64,000 nt of DNA from Azadirachta indica (lineage: Eukaryota; Streptophyta; Magnoliopsida; Sapindales; Meliaceae), in NCBI GenBank assembly GCA_022749755.1, contig CM040443.1, positions 4,689,191-4,753,190 of the forward strand. Direction: 5' to 3'. A model generated the notes under the pieces. That model did not search any database, had not been told where the DNA came from, and worked only from the letters and a program-made list of their open reading frames with translations. Within the stretch, counting starts at the first letter, position 1, and each line of letters opens with the position of its first letter. A program made the translations under genes and the position numbers. Of this stretch, positions 61,161-64,000 are shown in pieces.

Positions 61161-64000
61161 TGAACTTGATAGAAACTTAAAATTATAAGAGAAGATTGAA
61201 TGCTGCTGAAGAAGTGGGCAGACAAAGGGGGTTTTGTATAGGGTTTCTTGTCTTCTCTTTCCCTATTTTGTGCTAGCTGAAGGAAGATCTCTGTTTTCCG
61301 TTGTCAACAAAGTTTAATAATCAGCATTCTATAATTGGTTAGTGCTGTGCTTGTTTGGGAAATAAAGTTGATTTTGCAAAGTTGAACGAAAGATATTTTA
61401 ATTCCTAAATAAGTTTGATCCAAATATTCCTGTCGTTGAAGAGTGATTTTAGTTTCCTTATTTAGTTATAATTTGATTGCAATTTAGTTTGACAATGAAT
61501 ACGGGAATTAATTATATTAATTTTATATTTTTATTGATCACTAATATCATAACTATATAATAATTTGTATAAAAAACACTTTTTGTATTGTAGTGTTATT
61601 CAAAATTCTATTGTTATTGTTCTTTAAAAAAAAAAAATCTATTGTAATTGTTACTCTGTTGCGCTCTAGAAGGAGTGTGTTGAGGAATTAGAAGGATGCA
61701 TTTAGTTTAACCCACATCTAGAATGGTATGTTTTGTCTAGTGGATTGGGCTTGTTTCTGGTAAGCATCGGCCGTAGTTAAAATATATTTTAAATAGAGGT
61801 GACAATTTTTACACAGATATGTTAATCTAACGCGATCAAAACATGAAATTAATAGGTTGGGTTTGACCTAACATGACATAATTAACAAATAAGTGTTTAG
61901 AGTACGATATGATAAATAATTACGTTAGGTTTGATTTTAAAGATTTTAACACATGAACTTGTTTATAACATAATTGTTTATTCAAATAATCATATCATAT
62001 TAACTTATTTATGATATAATCAATTTGTTTATATTTTTCACATTTTAAAAGTGTTTAATTATATTAGTCACATTATAAAAAATATTCCATTATATTTAGA
62101 ATAAAATTTATCAATATTTAAATAAGTATTGTTATAAATATTTTAGAATATATAATAAAACATATAAAAGAAAATTTTAAAATAAGTGACACGATTATTA
62201 CTTACTTAAACTATCTAATAATCATGTTGGGTTAAAATTTTTAATTTTTAATATGATTACCAAATAGATTAAGTTTGGATTAATATAAAATGTATTATAT
62301 TTTTATCTAATGTGATATGAATATGACATATTAATTCAAATTGTTAACTTTAATTTACCCAATGTTACTTTGACCATAAATTGTGTAATGACACCCTAAT
62401 TATTACCCACCCTATTAAAATTTTAAAACTTACAAAATATTTTGTAAATTAATTTCATATAACAGAACAAATTACCATATTCTTATATAAGATTGGTCCA
62501 ATTTTCTTTATTTTTTCCTATTACCTTTTCAATTTTAAAAGAACAAAACGTTTAATGATCGGCTACTAAACATTTTGTGTAGGGAAAATGTCCTTAAAAT
62601 CCACAATATTTCAATAGGTGTGTTTAGGAATATTAAGAGTTATTCCCTTTGGATTGGGCTTGTATCTAGCATGAGTCCAGTATGGGCCCAACTCAAGATT
62701 GATAACATTTTCTTCTAATTTTTTTTCCAAATTAATGTTTTTTAAAAGAACAAAGTGTTTAATGAATTGACTCATCAGATATTTTCTCCTTCCATCAATT
62801 TAGATATTTTATCAAGAAATATATTTTGATTTAAGAAATAAATTAAGGGATAAAAAATAAAATTTTTTTGGGGAAACTCTTTTTCCTAAAATTAGCATAT
62901 ATTAATATTTATTTATCTCTTTTAGTGATTTTATTTGATGATAAATATGTATAAAAAAAATTGATAATTAGAATGCTATTACACATATTGTAGGTTAAAA
63001 AAATCACCACCCATATATTTTAGTTACAAATTAAGTCTAGTCACACTTGTACATATATTTAATAACAACATTATAAATAGCCTAAAACAGAAAAATAAAT
63101 TTAAAAAAGCAGTGATTATAGATCCACCCCTCTTTGCTTGTAATAGTCCCCACTCTTTATTAATTAGGATAATATTTTAAATGCATTGAGAGGACATTTA
63201 TATAAAAGTGAGGTGGAATTACTGTTAGTTAAAAAGAAAAAGTTATGTGATAATACTGTATTTTTGCTATATGTTTTATACTTTTACAAGAAAATAAAAT
63301 GCTAATAAAAAATATAATTGTCATATCTACTTATATAGATAGAGTTTGTATCTCTCACAATATTATTTTTCTAGCTAATTCATATATAAATGTATCATAT
63401 TATTCACCATAATTCATATTTATGAATTTTTAATTAACTTTTATTTTTTTTGCTTAATTACCCTTTAAACTTTTTCCAAGAAAGATAATTTTTTATAGAT
63501 TTTATTTTTGTCTAAAATATTTTTTATTTAAATACCAACTTTTATTTTAAATAAATATCTACTGGAAGATAATTTTAAATACATGAGAGAGAGTAGAGAA
63601 AATAAGCCAAGTTACTATAATAATTTTTTTTTTTTTGTGGATAAAAATTTAGTAAAAGAGATAGCAAAAATGAGGATAAAAGTATTAAATTTGAAACTTG
63701 CATGACTTGTTTTAGCTAGAGATATTACAAATTTTTATGAGCATTTTTCTTATAGAAACAAAAACATTTTTACTCCTTAAAAGTCCAAGGGTTATTTTCA
63801 CAAACTAAAAATTTTAGTGTATATTATCAACTTAATCAATTAATCTATTGGATGAAGTTTTTTTAATCAGATTTGTTAGGTGCGAGATACAACTCAAAGG
63901 AGTTATCTAGTGGTGTTATATAAATTCTCTTATTATCTTATAATAAATTGACTTTTTGTTTATTTTTTAATTTATTTCTTTCATTTTCTACCTAATAATA
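61161..64000. other. Upstream region of the thaumatin-like gene and AT-rich spacer
   Basis: The first few hundred bases hold the leader and promoter of the minus-strand gene. Short similar phrases recur at about 61,735-61,765 and 62,655-62,685 (tggattgggcttgt), which may be ends of a decayed repeat. No gene is supported to the end of the window. Confidence 0.5.

Noticed and set aside
1..64000. CRISPR arrays, bacterial-type operons, rRNA genes
   Set aside because: None seen; gene structure and repeats are those of a plant nuclear genome.

Overview
The window is nuclear DNA of a dicot-type flowering plant. It is AT-rich, its genes carry GT-AG introns, Copia LTR retrotransposons and short MITE-like repeats are scattered through it, and the recognisable genes are plant families: DOXC-type 2-oxoglutarate dioxygenases, PLATZ, DA1-like, UEV1, caleosin and a thaumatin-like protein. 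The species cannot be named from the sequence alone. Exon models below were assembled by hand from splice consensus, reading phase and family similarity; no search was run.

Positions 1-26,000 hold a tandem array of 2-oxoglutarate/Fe(II) dioxygenase genes of the 'ACC oxidase homolog' type, all on the minus strand. Two copies look intact (E, 17,895-19,111; G, 23,178-25,942). Five are broken: A (294-1,155, cut by a Copia element in exon 1), B (7,504-13,812, cut by a second Copia element in intron 1 and lacking both iron-binding histidines), C (an orphan 5' end plus promoter near 14.8-15.3 kb), D (an orphan exon 1 at 15.84-16.2 kb) and F (20,016-21,261, one nonsense codon and one frameshift in exon 1). 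Both Copia elements are old, with LTR pairs differing by roughly 9-12% by eye, and both lie antisense to the genes they interrupt. A and F are almost identical over about 700 bp although their flanks and the LTR pair are far more diverged, which points to recent gene conversion.

Positions 26,000-36,700 are very AT-rich and gene-poor. They hold a long imperfect palindrome of about 1.2 kb (26.5-27.75 kb), three of five copies of a dispersed MITE-like repeat, a tRNA-derived SINE-like element near 31.7-31.87 kb, and one unrecognised coding-like fragment at 32.04-32.25 kb.

From 36,700 to 61,200 lie five unrelated single genes: a divergent PLATZ zinc-binding transcription factor (+), a short DA1-like metallopeptidase (-), a UEV1 ubiquitin E2 variant with a C-terminal CaaX box (+), a short caleosin/peroxygenase (+) and an intronless thaumatin-like protein with a hydrophobic C-terminal tail (-). 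A degraded Copia fragment (52.87-54.12 kb, -) lies between UEV1 and the caleosin. The remaining intergenic DNA shows no supported gene. Nothing suggests that the single genes act together; only the dioxygenase array is a functional cluster in the tandem-duplicate sense.
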